Translations under genes and position numbers: made by a program | The notes under the pieces: model-generated | The model's input: only the letters and a program-made list of their open reading frames with translations | Databases searched by the model: none | What the model was told of the DNA's origin: nothing | In this document: positions 41,303-50,606 of the stretch, in pieces | Position numbering within the stretch: position 1 is the first letter of the stretch | Layout: each line of letters begins with the position of its first letter | Assembly: GCF_029285175.1 (NCBI RefSeq) | Contig: NZ_JABEDH010000002.1 | Coordinates: forward strand, 1,054,001 to 1,118,000 | Direction of reading: 5' to 3' | Source of the DNA: Sulfitobacter sp. M05 | GTDB lineage: Bacteria > Pseudomonadota > Alphaproteobacteria > Rhodobacterales > Rhodobacteraceae | Length of the DNA: 64,000 nucleotides

Positions 41303-43402
41303 CTAGTTAATCTTCGTCAGTGAGCCCTTCAGGGTCAACAACCCCGAAGCTTGTGCGGTGACCAAAGGCGCTTCCATTTTTGCGGTCCCCGTCCCCTTGA
41401 TAGCGACGCCGGCCTGGGTGATTTCAATCGAACTTCCCCCCACCTTAAGCGTGATCTTCTGCATCGCCTCCATCGTAATCGTCGTGGCCGCTTTGACGTT
41501 GATCTTGCCCGCATCGGCATCAACACTGATGTTCCCGCTTTTGACCTGAACGGATTTGTTGCCGGTATCGACAACCTCTGAATAATTTCCGGTCCGTACC
41601 GTTTCGGTCATGTTGCCCTCGACAATCAGGTCCAGCGTGCCGGTGTCCACCGTTTCCAGTTTGTTGCCTTCCTGAACCATCTCGGTCACGTCCTGCTTAA
41701 CAGTTTGCAACAGACTGCCGGCTGCGACTGAATGGGCATCAGGGGCAACGTTCACGCCATCATCACCGATGGTGATTTGTGCGCTATCCTTAACAACCAT
41801 TTGGTAGTCTTTTTGTGACTGAAAATGCGTGTACTCCTTGCCGGCATCATCTTCGAACACCAGCGCATTGTAATCGGTTTCACCGCCACTCGGCGACGTC
41901 CGGGTCATCAGGCCGGTGCGGGTCGGTTTCTGCGGATCGACATAGGGCGGCATCTTGTCCTTGTTATACATCATTCCGGTGACAATCGGGCGGTCGGGAT
42001 CGCCGTCTTCGAATTGTACCACAACTTCCTGACCAATGCGCGGGATCGACAAGAGACCCCAATTGTTGCCGGACCATTGGGTCACAACCCTGATCCAGCA
42101 AGAGGCCGTGTCGTCTGGCGGATTGATCCTGTCCCATCGGAACCGGACCTTGATCCGGCCATACTCATCCGTATGTATTTCCTTGCCTGCCGGTCCGACG
42201 ACCTCGCCGATCTGGATGCCTGGGATTTCCGGCCAAGGCGTCGTAAAAGGCGCGCGGAATTGTTTGACCTTGGCCACCGCGCCAAAGGTAAAGGAATAAT
42301 CGTTTTTGATTTCCTCATCGATGTTGATGTTCTGGGGACGCAGCGCCAGCCAGACCTCATTTTCCTGTTTCTTCATCTCGTCGGAATCAAGGATCGTGTG
42401 TTCCGCCTCGGTGATCAGATAATCGGTGTTATTTGCGTCTTCGGGATGCTCGGAAAGCTTGAACAGGAAACCGGTGCCAAAGTGGCGCACGTCACCTGCG
42501 CCCCTATACAAAAGGTGCTGGATCGCATCGGCCTCTACCCGCACGCGGGTACGTGTGTCGCCCAGACGTTTTTCTCCGCGATAGTGCCCCGGCAGATCGT
42601 AGTATTCCTTTTCTTTGTACTGATGGTTGCCCTTGGGCATACTGGTGGTTTCCATCTGGCGCACAGAGGGCTTCTCAAAGTCATAATCCGCCAGACTGAC
42701 CTTGCCGCGTGTCACACTGTTTGCCGCCGCCCATTCGCTGATGGTCATCTGAGTTTTTGTGTCACTGCCATCGCGCGGCTTGAACTTCAGCTCCGCTTCA
42801 TCATCGATCACCTTATGAGCAGAGACACCGTCGCAAATGATCAGTTTTTCGTTTTTCATATGCGCGTCGGAATGGTCAAAAAAGTAATACATCCCCTCTT
42901 CTTCCATCAGCCGCGACAGAAAAGCGAAATCGGTTTCACGGTACTGCACGCAATAGTCACGCTTTTCATAGGTTTCCGATGTCTTGATCTGGAAATCCGA
43001 GAACCCGTGTTTGCCCAGCACGTCCTCAATGATTTCCTTGACCGACATTTCCTGAAACACCCGTGTGTTGCGTTCGATGGTCAACATCCAGAACCAGGGC
43101 CGGATCTGCGCAACATAGTGGTCGTCGCCGTCGCGCATTCCCATGCCTTCAACCGAAATGCAGGTGCCCGTAAACATCCGTCCGTTTTCGCCCGCACTGT
43201 CCTGTTGCACATGAACGGTCATCAGTTGGCCGACAAAATCGGCTAGTTTCACATTTGTCTTGCGGGCCAGAAATTCGATTGTGGTCTCCGTAAGGGTTGA
43301 AAGTTTCTCTTTGACCACGGCCTGTTTCAGCCGAAGCTTTTTGGTTGTGTACGTCCCCGACATCCATGTCGAAGCGTCGTCTCTTGGTTTGCTAATCGTC
43401 AT
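41303..43402 (-). CDS. vgrG: T6SS spike protein VgrG (TssI)
   Basis: VgrG forms the trimeric spike at the end of the Hcp tube. The 699 residues comprise gp27-like domains (about 1-380, with YCVQYRETDFAFLSRLMEEEG), the gp5 OB fold (DEYGRIKVRFRWDR and WGNNWGLLSIPRIGQEVVV-like text), and a C-terminal beta-helix needle with repeated SVQVKSGNISV-type strands. The chain ends just after the needle (LLTLKGSLTKIN), so no effector domain is fused to it. GAGGAA six bases before the ATG supports the start. The PAAR gene two genes downstream would cap it. Confidence 0.95.
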   Translation of the reverse strand: MTISKPRDDASTWMSGTYTTKKLRLKQAVVKEKLSTLTETTIEFLARKTNVKLADFVGQLMTVHVQQDSAGENGRMFTGTCISVEGMGMRDGDDHYVAQIRPWFWMLTIERNTRVFQEMSVKEIIEDVLGKHGFSDFQIKTSETYEKRDYCVQYRETDFAFLSRLMEEEGMYYFFDHSDAHMKNEKLIICDGVSAHKVIDDEAELKFKPRDGSDTKTQMTISEWAAANSVTRGKVSLADYDFEKPSVRQMETTSMPKGNHQYKEKEYYDLPGHYRGEKRLGDTRTRVRVEADAIQHLLYRGAGDVRHFGTGFLFKLSEHPEDANNTDYLITEAEHTILDSDEMKKQENEVWLALRPQNINIDEEIKNDYSFTFGAVAKVKQFRAPFTTPWPEIPGIQIGEVVGPAGKEIHTDEYGRIKVRFRWDRINPPDDTASCWIRVVTQWSGNNWGLLSIPRIGQEVVVQFEDGDPDRPIVTGMMYNKDKMPPYVDPQKPTRTGLMTRTSPSGGETDYNALVFEDDAGKEYTHFQSQKDYQMVVKDSAQITIGDDGVNVAPDAHSVAAGSLLQTVKQDVTEMVQEGNKLETVDTGTLDLIVEGNMTETVRTGNYSEVVDTGNKSVQVKSGNISVDADAGKINVKAATTITMEAMQKITLKVGGSSIEITQAGVAIKGTGTAKMEAPLVTAQASGLLTLKGSLTKIN

Positions 43403-43453
43403 TAAATGTTCCTCAAAAATGGCGCGGCCGTTGCAGGGCGTAATTTCCCTTGC

Positions 43454-46400
43454 TCAAAGATCGGCCAGCAGCGCAGCCAGTTCGGCATCCATGTGTTCAT
43501 CATCAATAATATCTTCGTCAGTATCATCCGCATCGAGATCAAAACCTGACAGCAAATCGTCCAGATCATCGTCATCCCCAGCGGCATCGTTGTCGTGTCC
43601 GTCCGCACCACCGGATGTGGCTTTGGGCGGTTGTGGTGCAGAGGGCGGCGGCGGTTGCTCGCCACTCCAGGGGCCCAAAATATCGCCCCCTCCCAACGAC
43701 TGGAAAGAAGCCAGCCGGATTTCGTCACGCCCCTTGATCGACACCACAGGCAGGTAACCCCGCCCTAAAACGGTCTCGACCTTGTCCAGTGTCAGGTTGC
43801 GTTCGGTACAGGGCAATGCCACCTGATCGCCAAAACGGTCCAACACAAAATGGTAGGGCATATCGCCAAGCGACATGATTTTCCCTAACGCCATCGACGG
43901 GCCATTCTCCTTGAAGGAGCGCGCCAGCAAAATGGCAACCAGAACAACCGGGTTCCCCCATAGCATACCAGACAATCCGGCACTTTGGGTGAATTCTTCA
44001 AAATCAAACTCGTATATAGGTTCTGTTTTGGCACCATATGGCCGGCGCATCAAGAAGCGCGGTGTGGCCAACGCCAGATGCCGCGCCTCAGGCATCGCCC
44101 GCAACCTGTCCCATTCGGCAGCCACCAGCGGATGACGGTCCGGTTTCGCCGTTTCGATAAAACCCGGCGTGATGGCGGCAAAGAACGGCGCATCGATATG
44201 TGCCGCAACCCGTGCGATACGGCCCAAAAGCTGCGCATGGGGTGGTGTTTCCTCAAAGGTGTACATGCCGATTAAGGCAGAATAGGCTCCACGCCCGAAC
44301 TCCTCGTCCATTGGCCCTTCGGTCAACAGCCGAGCAAGACCGCTGTTTGACAGGTCATCCGATTGCGTCAGGTCTGCCGCGATTTCCTCGGCTGAAATAT
44401 CGTACAGCACCACCTCAAGCGTATCATCGGTCTCCACACTGCGGGCGATCAGATCAAGCGCGCGCCACTGCGCTTCGACCGACTGGAACTCGGGGTGATG
44501 CAGGACCATGCGCATCGCCCCCGACAGGGCATCATCGACCGCGCCCGCCATTGCGGTCGCATCTGGATCAGGCAGTTTGCGAATATGCGGCCCCACAACA
44601 CGGGCCATCAGTTCATCCACTGGCGAAGGCTGTGCCAAGGTCTTTTGCGTATCGCCAATCAGCTGTTGAAAATCACTTAACTTGAGATCAGCGCGTACCG
44701 TGTTGCCGCCAGATGTCGCCCGCGCCGGTGCAACCGCGCGCCCGTGCTGTTCGCCCCAAGCGACCAGCGATTTGGCCGCGTTTTCCGCTGTGCCGCCCGC
44801 GCCCAATTGCGCCTTGAGCCCCTTCAGCGCCGCAAACAGTTCAACATTTTCATAAAGCTCGTCCGGATGCAGATCGTCCAAGCCACCCAGCTTGACCTCG
44901 ACCCCGGCGCCATCCTTGCCAATGGGCAGAACAAGTGTGGTGGCAAACCCTTCGATGACATCCTCAACTGTATCTGTATCCAAGATAATCGGCTTGCGTG
45001 CCGCAAGTGTGTCACCGACCTCGATCAGCCCATGCGCCGCACGTCCGGTAAAATCCCCAAGCAAGGCGATACGAAAGCGTTTGCGTTCCAGTTTCTGCGC
45101 ATCAGGGCGTTCACCACTCATGGTGCCAAAGGCCAGTTCGGGCTCTGCGCTGAGGGTCGCCTTGGCCGTCTTGACCTCTGTTTCAGCTGGCATATCGCTC
45201 TTTCCCTCTTCTGCTGTCGCCGCCTCGGCATCTTTGTCCTCAGAGACTTCAGTGTCCAAACCATCAAGCAGGGCGTCCAGATCGTCTCCCTGCGCCGCAG
45301 GCTCCTCATGCAGAGTTTCGGGTGTCACGTCGCCGGAGGGTTCGCTTTCAACCCGGTCGGGCTGTGGCACTATGGGTGCAGGCTCTGTCGTGGCTGCGTC
45401 ACTCTGTTCCGGCGTGTCATCTTCTTCTGCCTCGATCATGTCGTCTTGCAAGCCAGCAAGCAGCGCATCCAGATCATCAACTGCAGGGGGCGCTGGCTCC
45501 TCTTCCTGCGGCTCCTCAAGTGCCCCCAATAGGGCGTCAAGATCATCGTCTTCCTCGTCTGGCACGTCAGGCTGCAAATCCGCGAGGATCGCTTCCATCT
45601 CCAGAGCGGCCTGCGCTTCCTCTTCGGCGGCAAGGGCCTCCGCTGCGTCAGGCTCCGTTCCCTCTGTCAGCGCAGGAGGGGCCGCTTCAACCTTCGGTGC
45701 CTCAGAAACAGGGTCGACCAGCGCTGGTGTATCAGGGTCCGCGTCGGGGGCCGATGGTTCGACATCCGCCAACAGATCCCCGACATCCTCATCAGCGGCC
45801 TGCGCAGTATCGTCACCGCCCAGATCATCCAACAATGCCTCCAGATCGTCCGGCATGGTCTCCACCGCTTCAGGTGCGTCAAGGTCAGACAGGATGGCAT
45901 CCAGATCGTCGGCTTCCTCGATCTGCTCGGGCGCTTCCAAACCGGCAAGGGTCGCTTCGATATCGTCCGTTTCCGGCGCATCTTCGACGCGTTCGAGATC
46001 GGCGAGGATGGTGTCTGAGGTGTCCTCGGCGGCGTCTTCTTCTACCGCCTCAATTGTGGCCAGCACATCAGTTGCGTCCGGCGTGGTCTCCACCGCGCCA
46101 GGTGCGTCAAGGTCAGACAGGATGGCATCCAGATCGTCGGCTTCCTCGACCTGCTCGGGTGCTTCCAAACCGGCAAGGGTCGCTTCGATATCGTCCGTTT
46201 CCGGCGTATCCTCGACGCGTTCAAGCTCAGCTAGGATGCTGTCGGAGGTGTCCTCAATCTCTTCGACTTCGATGGCTTCGATGTTGGAGAGGATGTCATC
46301 GGCCTTCGGGCCCGTATCGGCCTCAGGCTGCTCTGCCATACGCAGCGCATCGAGGGCCTCTGTCGCATCATCGGCAAGGGTGCCCCCCTCTGCGCCGATT

Positions 46401-46906
46401 TCCACCGTACGGAGGGCATCCAAAGCTGCAGCGCTGTCGTCGGCGGTTGGACTGTCGGGAACAGCCATCGTGCGCAGACCATCCAGAACAGAACCGCTGG
46501 TGTCCTCTTCCGGCTCAGGCAGTTTGATCGCCCGCAGCGCATCCAGCGCATTTGCCTGCTCATCAATTTCAGGCACAGAGTCAGATGTGGCACCGTCCAT
46601 ATAGGCGAGCAGGTCGGCGAATTCGGGACGGTCCACCAGTAGCTGCCGCAGGGTGTCAGCGCGCGCGGCCTTTGCATTGGGATCAAGGTCGGTCAGATCG
46701 CTAAACCCTTCCACATCGATTTCGAAGAACCCGCGGTCCTCAATAGAACGGGCATCAATCTGTGCAGGATCGCAAAGGTCGCTGAGAACCCCCAGAACGA
46801 AGGGCAGCTGTGCCGGTTTGACAGGTTCGTAAAGCGCCAATTCGTAGGCTGTATGCGCACGGGGTGCCGCATTGCTGTGGATGAATTTCTGCGCCTTGCC
46901 CGCCAT
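43454..46906 (-). CDS. TssB-like/acidic repeat/TssC-like fusion protein of the T6SS
   Basis: This is a 1150-residue cytoplasmic protein. Residues 1-108 match the start of TssB (AQKFIHSNAAPRAHTAYELA, LPFVLGVLSDL, FEIDVEGFSD), side by side with the cluster's own TssB. Residues 109-600 are very acidic and disordered, with DLDAIL or DLDALL motifs at 258, 334, 354, 455, 478 and 542 and a duplicated 76-residue unit. Residues 605-720 are a second TssB/VipA-like domain (FRIALLGDFTGRA). Residues 760-1085 are TssC-like (LMARVVGPHIRKLPDPD, PRFLMRRPYGAKTEPIYEF). The acidic tail ends LDDLLSGFDLD. Canonical tssB and tssC also exist here, so this is an extra sheath-related protein, perhaps a sheath end, a ClpV partner or a regulator. 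Function unknown. Confidence 0.85.
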   Translation of the reverse strand: MAGKAQKFIHSNAAPRAHTAYELALYEPVKPAQLPFVLGVLSDLCDPAQIDARSIEDRGFFEIDVEGFSDLTDLDPNAKAARADTLRQLLVDRPEFADLLAYMDGATSDSVPEIDEQANALDALRAIKLPEPEEDTSGSVLDGLRTMAVPDSPTADDSAAALDALRTVEIGAEGGTLADDATEALDALRMAEQPEADTGPKADDILSNIEAIEVEEIEDTSDSILAELERVEDTPETDDIEATLAGLEAPEQVEEADDLDAILSDLDAPGAVETTPDATDVLATIEAVEEDAAEDTSDTILADLERVEDAPETDDIEATLAGLEAPEQIEEADDLDAILSDLDAPEAVETMPDDLEALLDDLGGDDTAQAADEDVGDLLADVEPSAPDADPDTPALVDPVSEAPKVEAAPPALTEGTEPDAAEALAAEEEAQAALEMEAILADLQPDVPDEEDDDLDALLGALEEPQEEEPAPPAVDDLDALLAGLQDDMIEAEEDDTPEQSDAATTEPAPIVPQPDRVESEPSGDVTPETLHEEPAAQGDDLDALLDGLDTEVSEDKDAEAATAEEGKSDMPAETEVKTAKATLSAEPELAFGTMSGERPDAQKLERKRFRIALLGDFTGRAAHGLIEVGDTLAARKPIILDTDTVEDVIEGFATTLVLPIGKDGAGVEVKLGGLDDLHPDELYENVELFAALKGLKAQLGAGGTAENAAKSLVAWGEQHGRAVAPARATSGGNTVRADLKLSDFQQLIGDTQKTLAQPSPVDELMARVVGPHIRKLPDPDATAMAGAVDDALSGAMRMVLHHPEFQSVEAQWRALDLIARSVETDDTLEVVLYDISAEEIAADLTQSDDLSNSGLARLLTEGPMDEEFGRGAYSALIGMYTFEETPPHAQLLGRIARVAAHIDAPFFAAITPGFIETAKPDRHPLVAAEWDRLRAMPEARHLALATPRFLMRRPYGAKTEPIYEFDFEEFTQSAGLSGMLWGNPVVLVAILLARSFKENGPSMALGKIMSLGDMPYHFVLDRFGDQVALPCTERNLTLDKVETVLGRGYLPVVSIKGRDEIRLASFQSLGGGDILGPWSGEQPPPPSAPQPPKATSGGADGHDNDAAGDDDDLDDLLSGFDLDADDTDEDIIDDEHMDAELAALLADL
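45861..46258 (-). repeat. Two tandem copies of a 228-base unit inside the TssB/TssC-like fusion gene
   Basis: The block beginning TCCACCGC at 46089 recurs at 45861 (period 228 bases, 76 codons). About 165 bases of each copy are nearly identical, with around ten differences. The protein copies are residues 219-274 and 295-350. Such units can expand or shrink by recombination. Confidence 0.8.
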
Positions 46907-46914
46907 CGAAAATC

Positions 46915-47772
46915 CTAGCCCCCCTTCTTGCCGTTGGCCGCATTGATCTCGGCACGCAGGGCTTTGACCTCTTCCATCAACGCCATGACATTGCGGTCCA
47001 CGGTGTCGGTCTCGTCACGCACCAATTGGCGCAGGTTGTCGAACTCGGCCTCGGTTTCTTCCTCCACCGCGTCTTGCATCGTGTTGACCAGCAGACCGAT
47101 GAACAGGTTCAGAACCGAAAACGCGGTGATGATGATAAAGGGCACAAAGAATGCCCATGCCGAGGGGAATTCCTCCATCACCGGGCGCACGATCCCCATT
47201 GACCAGCTTTCCAATGTCATAATCTGGAACAGGGAATACAGTGAGCGACCCAAGGTGCCGAACCAATCGGGGAAGGCCGTGCCATACATCAAGGTCGCCA
47301 TGACGCCAAAGACGTAGAACACGATAGAAATCATTACGATAACCGCGCCCATGCCCGGCAAGGCATCCAGCAGTGCCTGAACGACGGCCCGCATCTGGGG
47401 CACAACCGACAGCAGGCGCATGGCACGGATCACCCGCAAGCCGCGCAGCGCTGAAAGGCCTTCCTGACTTGGCAACAGGCCAAGGCCAACGACCATGAGG
47501 TCAAAAATATTCCATGCGTTTTTGAAGAACGCCATGCGGTAGGCGAAGAACTTGAGCAGCAATTCAGCGACAAAGATGACCAGTACAAGATTGTCGACAA
47601 CAGATAAAATGCCGCCGATCCGATCCATCAGATAGCCCGATGTCGACATGCCAAGGGTGATCGCATTGAAGATGATAATGCCCAGAATGGTGTTTTTGAA
47701 CCGGTCACCTTCAACCAGATCATAGACCCGCGCACGGGCTGCGCTCATCTTTGGTTTGTCCAGTTCTGCCAA
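46915..47772 (-). CDS. Bacterial voltage-gated sodium channel (NaChBac/NavAb type)
   Basis: This 285-residue inner-membrane protein has six transmembrane helices. S4 (about 107-128) carries arginines 110, 113, 116 and 119 at three-residue spacing. The pore segment reads TLESWSMG (186-193), the same filter as NavAb and typical of sodium channels. S6 follows (LNLFIGLLVNTMQDAV), then an acidic C-terminal neck and a coiled coil (about 245-275), as in known tetramers. The start codon is TTG with GGAG seven bases upstream. It lies inside the T6SS operon, 101 bases after clpV and eight bases before the TssB/TssC-like fusion. Its presence there has no accepted explanation. Confidence 0.93.
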   Translation of the reverse strand: MAELDKPKMSAARARVYDLVEGDRFKNTILGIIIFNAITLGMSTSGYLMDRIGGILSVVDNLVLVIFVAELLLKFFAYRMAFFKNAWNIFDLMVVGLGLLPSQEGLSALRGLRVIRAMRLLSVVPQMRAVVQALLDALPGMGAVIVMISIVFYVFGVMATLMYGTAFPDWFGTLGRSLYSLFQIMTLESWSMGIVRPVMEEFPSAWAFFVPFIIITAFSVLNLFIGLLVNTMQDAVEEETEAEFDNLRQLVRDETDTVDRNVMALMEEVKALRAEINAANGKKGG

Positions 47773-47873
47773 GGTTTTCTCCGTTGGATCGGTTGCGGAT
47801 ATGTCAGGGGCACCGCGTGGAAATGCCCCTGATGATTATGTGCAGGGCTGATGCCGCCCCTGTGGCGACACCG

Positions 47874-50582
47874 TCAGTTGAACGAATAGGTAAAGTTGCT
47901 ATCGGTCACGTCGATTGAAACCTTGTCGATGGACTTACCCTCCATCATGCGGCGCAGGAACTCTGCCGAGATATCCGGCAACATGGTGTTGGTCACAATC
48001 GCGTCGATCATGCGCCCGCCGCTTTCCAGTTCCTGACACCGGTCCACAATCAGGTCGACAACCGCATCTGAGTATTCGAACGGCACATCATGTGTGCTTT
48101 CGACGCGTTTCTTGATCCGGCCCAATTGCAGCTTGGTAATCTCTGCAATCATATGTGGGCTAAGCGGATAATAAGGGATCGTCACCAAACGGCCCAAAAG
48201 GGCGGCGGGAAAGATCTTCAGCAAAGGGTCACGCAGGGCTTTGGCAATGCCCTCGGGTTCGGGCAACAGATCGGGGTCACTGCACAGGTCCATGATCAGA
48301 TCGGACCCGGCATTCGACGTCAGCAGGATCAGCGTGTTCTTGAAATCAATTGTGCGGCCCTCGCCGTCTTCCATCACGCCCTTGTCAAACACCTGAAAGA
48401 AAATCTCGTGGACATCAGGGTGGGCTTTTTCCACCTCGTCCAACAATACGACAGAGTATGGTTTGCGCCGCACCGCTTCGGTCAGCACGCCGCCCTCGCC
48501 ATACCCGACATAGCCGGGAGGCGCCCCTTTCAGGGAGCTGACGCTATGCGCTTCCTGATATTCGGACATGTTGATGGTGATGACGTTCTGTTCGCCGCCA
48601 TAAAGCACCTCAGCCAGCGCCAATGCGGTTTCCGTCTTACCAACACCAGAAGTCCCGGCCAGCATGAAAACACCGATCGGTTTGTTAGGGTTATCAAGGC
48701 CGGCACGGCTGGTCTGGATACGTTTGGCGATCATCGCCATTGCATGATCCTGCCCGATGACCCGTTTGCCCAGATGTTCCTCAAGGCTAAGGACCGTGGC
48801 CAGCTCGTCCGACACCATGCGCCCGACAGGAATGCCTGTCCAATCGCCGACCACGCTGGCGACCGCCTGTTCATCGACAATCGGCAGGATCAGCGGGCTT
48901 TCGCCCTGTGCCTCATGCAGTTTGGCATTTGCCGCTTTAAGCTTTTCCATCACCTCGGCGCGGGCCGCATCGTCCAGCGCGTCATCGCCGCCTTCGGGGG
49001 CAATTTCGGCCCCCTCTTCCACTGGTGCGCCACCTGCGCGCAGTTGCGACCGGAGGTCCAGAATTTCGGCAACGATCTCTTTTTCCACATCCCATGCCGC
49101 TTGCAGTCCGGTCAGACGTTCCGCCACTTCGGCTTTCTCGGCCTCTACTTTGGCGCGGCGCTCGCTGACATCATATCCGGCGGTTTCGTCCCGCCCAATG
49201 ATCTCAAGCTCTGTTTCCAGCGCTTCGATCCTGCGTTGCGCATCATCCACTTGTGCAGGCACCGCATGTTGACTGACCGCTACGCGCGCGCAGGCCGTAT
49301 CCAGAACGCTCACAGATTTATCGGGCAGTTGCCGGGCCGGAATGTAACGGGCCGAAAGCGCAACGGCTGCCTCGATCCCCTCGTCCAGCACCTGCACCTT
49401 GTGGTGGTTTTCCAGCATCGACGCGATGCCGCGCATCATCATGACGGCCTTGGGCACATCCGGTTCATCGACCTGCACCACCTGAAAGCGGCGGGTCAGC
49501 GCAGGGTCTTTTTCAATGTATTTCTTATATTCGGCCCATGTGGTCGCGCCGATCGTGCGCAGCGTGCCCCGCGCCAGCGCCGGTTTCAGCAGGTTCGCCG
49601 CATCACCCGTGCCCGCGGCACCGCCTGCCCCGACAAGCGTGTGCGTTTCATCCACAAACATGATGATCGGTGTCGGGCTTGATTGCACCTCGTCAATGAC
49701 CGAGCGCAGGCGGTTTTCAAACTCGCCCTTCATACTGGCACCTGCCTGCAACAGCCCCACATCCAGCACCAGCAGGCGCACATCCTGCAAGGCGGGCGGC
49801 ACATCACCGCGCGAAATGCGCAGGGCAAACCCTTCGACCACTGCGGTTTTGCCGACACCCGCCTCACCTGTCAGGATCGGATTGTTCTGACGACGACGCA
49901 TCAGCACGTCGACAATCTGGCGAATTTCCTCGTCTCGGCCAACAATCGGGTCAATCTCGCCATTGCGGGCTTGTTCTGTCAGGTCAGTACAATATTGCTC
50001 AAGCGCCTCACCCTTGCCCATTTGGGCCGGTGACATGGCATCTGATGCCTCGCCGGGGACCGCGCCGCCACCCGTGGTTGATCCGTCCTGCGCGCCCATG
50101 CGCTCTTCCGGAGAGCCATCAGTCGCCTCATGGAAATTCTCGGCCAGATCATCATGTTTGATCTTGGCAAGCTCGGGCGAAATGCCGGTCAGGATGTTGC
50201 GCAGGGCCGGCGTTTTCAACATGCCCAGCAGCAAATGTCCCGTGCGCACATTGGAAGAGCTGAACAGCAGCGATCCGAAAACCCAGCCGCGCTCCATTGC
50301 ATCCATCAGATGGTCTGACAGATCGGAAATCGCAGAGGCACCGCGCGGCAGCCCATCCAGATTGCGGGTCATTTCAGCGGCAATCTTGCCCACATCCAGA
50401 TCATAGTGATCGACAATCCGGTGCAGATCACTGTCTTGTCCCTGCAAAATCTGGTGCATCCAATGCACGACTTCAACATAGGGGTTGCCACGCATTTTGC
50501 AAAAGACGGTGGCACCTTCTACGGCTTTATATCCAAGACTGTTCAGCTTACCGAACAATGCGACTCTGCTAATCTCGCTCAC
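47874..50582 (-). CDS. clpV: T6SS sheath disassembly ATPase ClpV (TssH)
   Basis: ClpV removes and recycles contracted TssB/TssC sheath. The 902 residues have the ClpV N-terminal domain (1-160), two AAA+ modules (first Walker A GEAGVGKT at 239-246; second GTSGVGKT) and a shortened middle domain rather than the ClpB propeller. The start codon is GTG, with GAGGGG eight bases upstream. It differs clearly from the ClpB at 12401. Downstream lie the sodium channel and the TssB/TssC-like fusion, so all three may be co-expressed. Confidence 0.95.
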   Translation of the reverse strand: MSEISRVALFGKLNSLGYKAVEGATVFCKMRGNPYVEVVHWMHQILQGQDSDLHRIVDHYDLDVGKIAAEMTRNLDGLPRGASAISDLSDHLMDAMERGWVFGSLLFSSSNVRTGHLLLGMLKTPALRNILTGISPELAKIKHDDLAENFHEATDGSPEERMGAQDGSTTGGGAVPGEASDAMSPAQMGKGEALEQYCTDLTEQARNGEIDPIVGRDEEIRQIVDVLMRRRQNNPILTGEAGVGKTAVVEGFALRISRGDVPPALQDVRLLVLDVGLLQAGASMKGEFENRLRSVIDEVQSSPTPIIMFVDETHTLVGAGGAAGTGDAANLLKPALARGTLRTIGATTWAEYKKYIEKDPALTRRFQVVQVDEPDVPKAVMMMRGIASMLENHHKVQVLDEGIEAAVALSARYIPARQLPDKSVSVLDTACARVAVSQHAVPAQVDDAQRRIEALETELEIIGRDETAGYDVSERRAKVEAEKAEVAERLTGLQAAWDVEKEIVAEILDLRSQLRAGGAPVEEGAEIAPEGGDDALDDAARAEVMEKLKAANAKLHEAQGESPLILPIVDEQAVASVVGDWTGIPVGRMVSDELATVLSLEEHLGKRVIGQDHAMAMIAKRIQTSRAGLDNPNKPIGVFMLAGTSGVGKTETALALAEVLYGGEQNVITINMSEYQEAHSVSSLKGAPPGYVGYGEGGVLTEAVRRKPYSVVLLDEVEKAHPDVHEIFFQVFDKGVMEDGEGRTIDFKNTLILLTSNAGSDLIMDLCSDPDLLPEPEGIAKALRDPLLKIFPAALLGRLVTIPYYPLSPHMIAEITKLQLGRIKKRVESTHDVPFEYSDAVVDLIVDRCQELESGGRMIDAIVTNTMLPDISAEFLRRMMEGKSIDKVSIDVTDSNFTYSFN

Positions 50583-50606
50583 TTTAATATCCCCTCATTA
50601 TACATT

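Noticed and set aside
41825-43246. A 473-codon open frame opposite vgrG
   Set aside because: It is wholly antisense to VgrG with no homology and no ribosome site.
45861-46258. Repeats that could be taken for a CRISPR array
   Set aside because: The two long units are in-frame protein-coding duplications with a 76-codon period, not short repeats with unique spacers.
44892-46604. A 570-codon Ser-rich open frame opposite the TssB/TssC-like fusion
   Set aside because: The Ser/Ala-rich text is the mirror of the acidic Asp/Glu/Leu coding region on the other strand; no start site or homology.
48090-49682. A 530-codon open frame opposite clpV
   Set aside because: It is antisense to a clear ClpV gene and its composition (Arg/His/Gln-rich) is typical of an antisense artefact.
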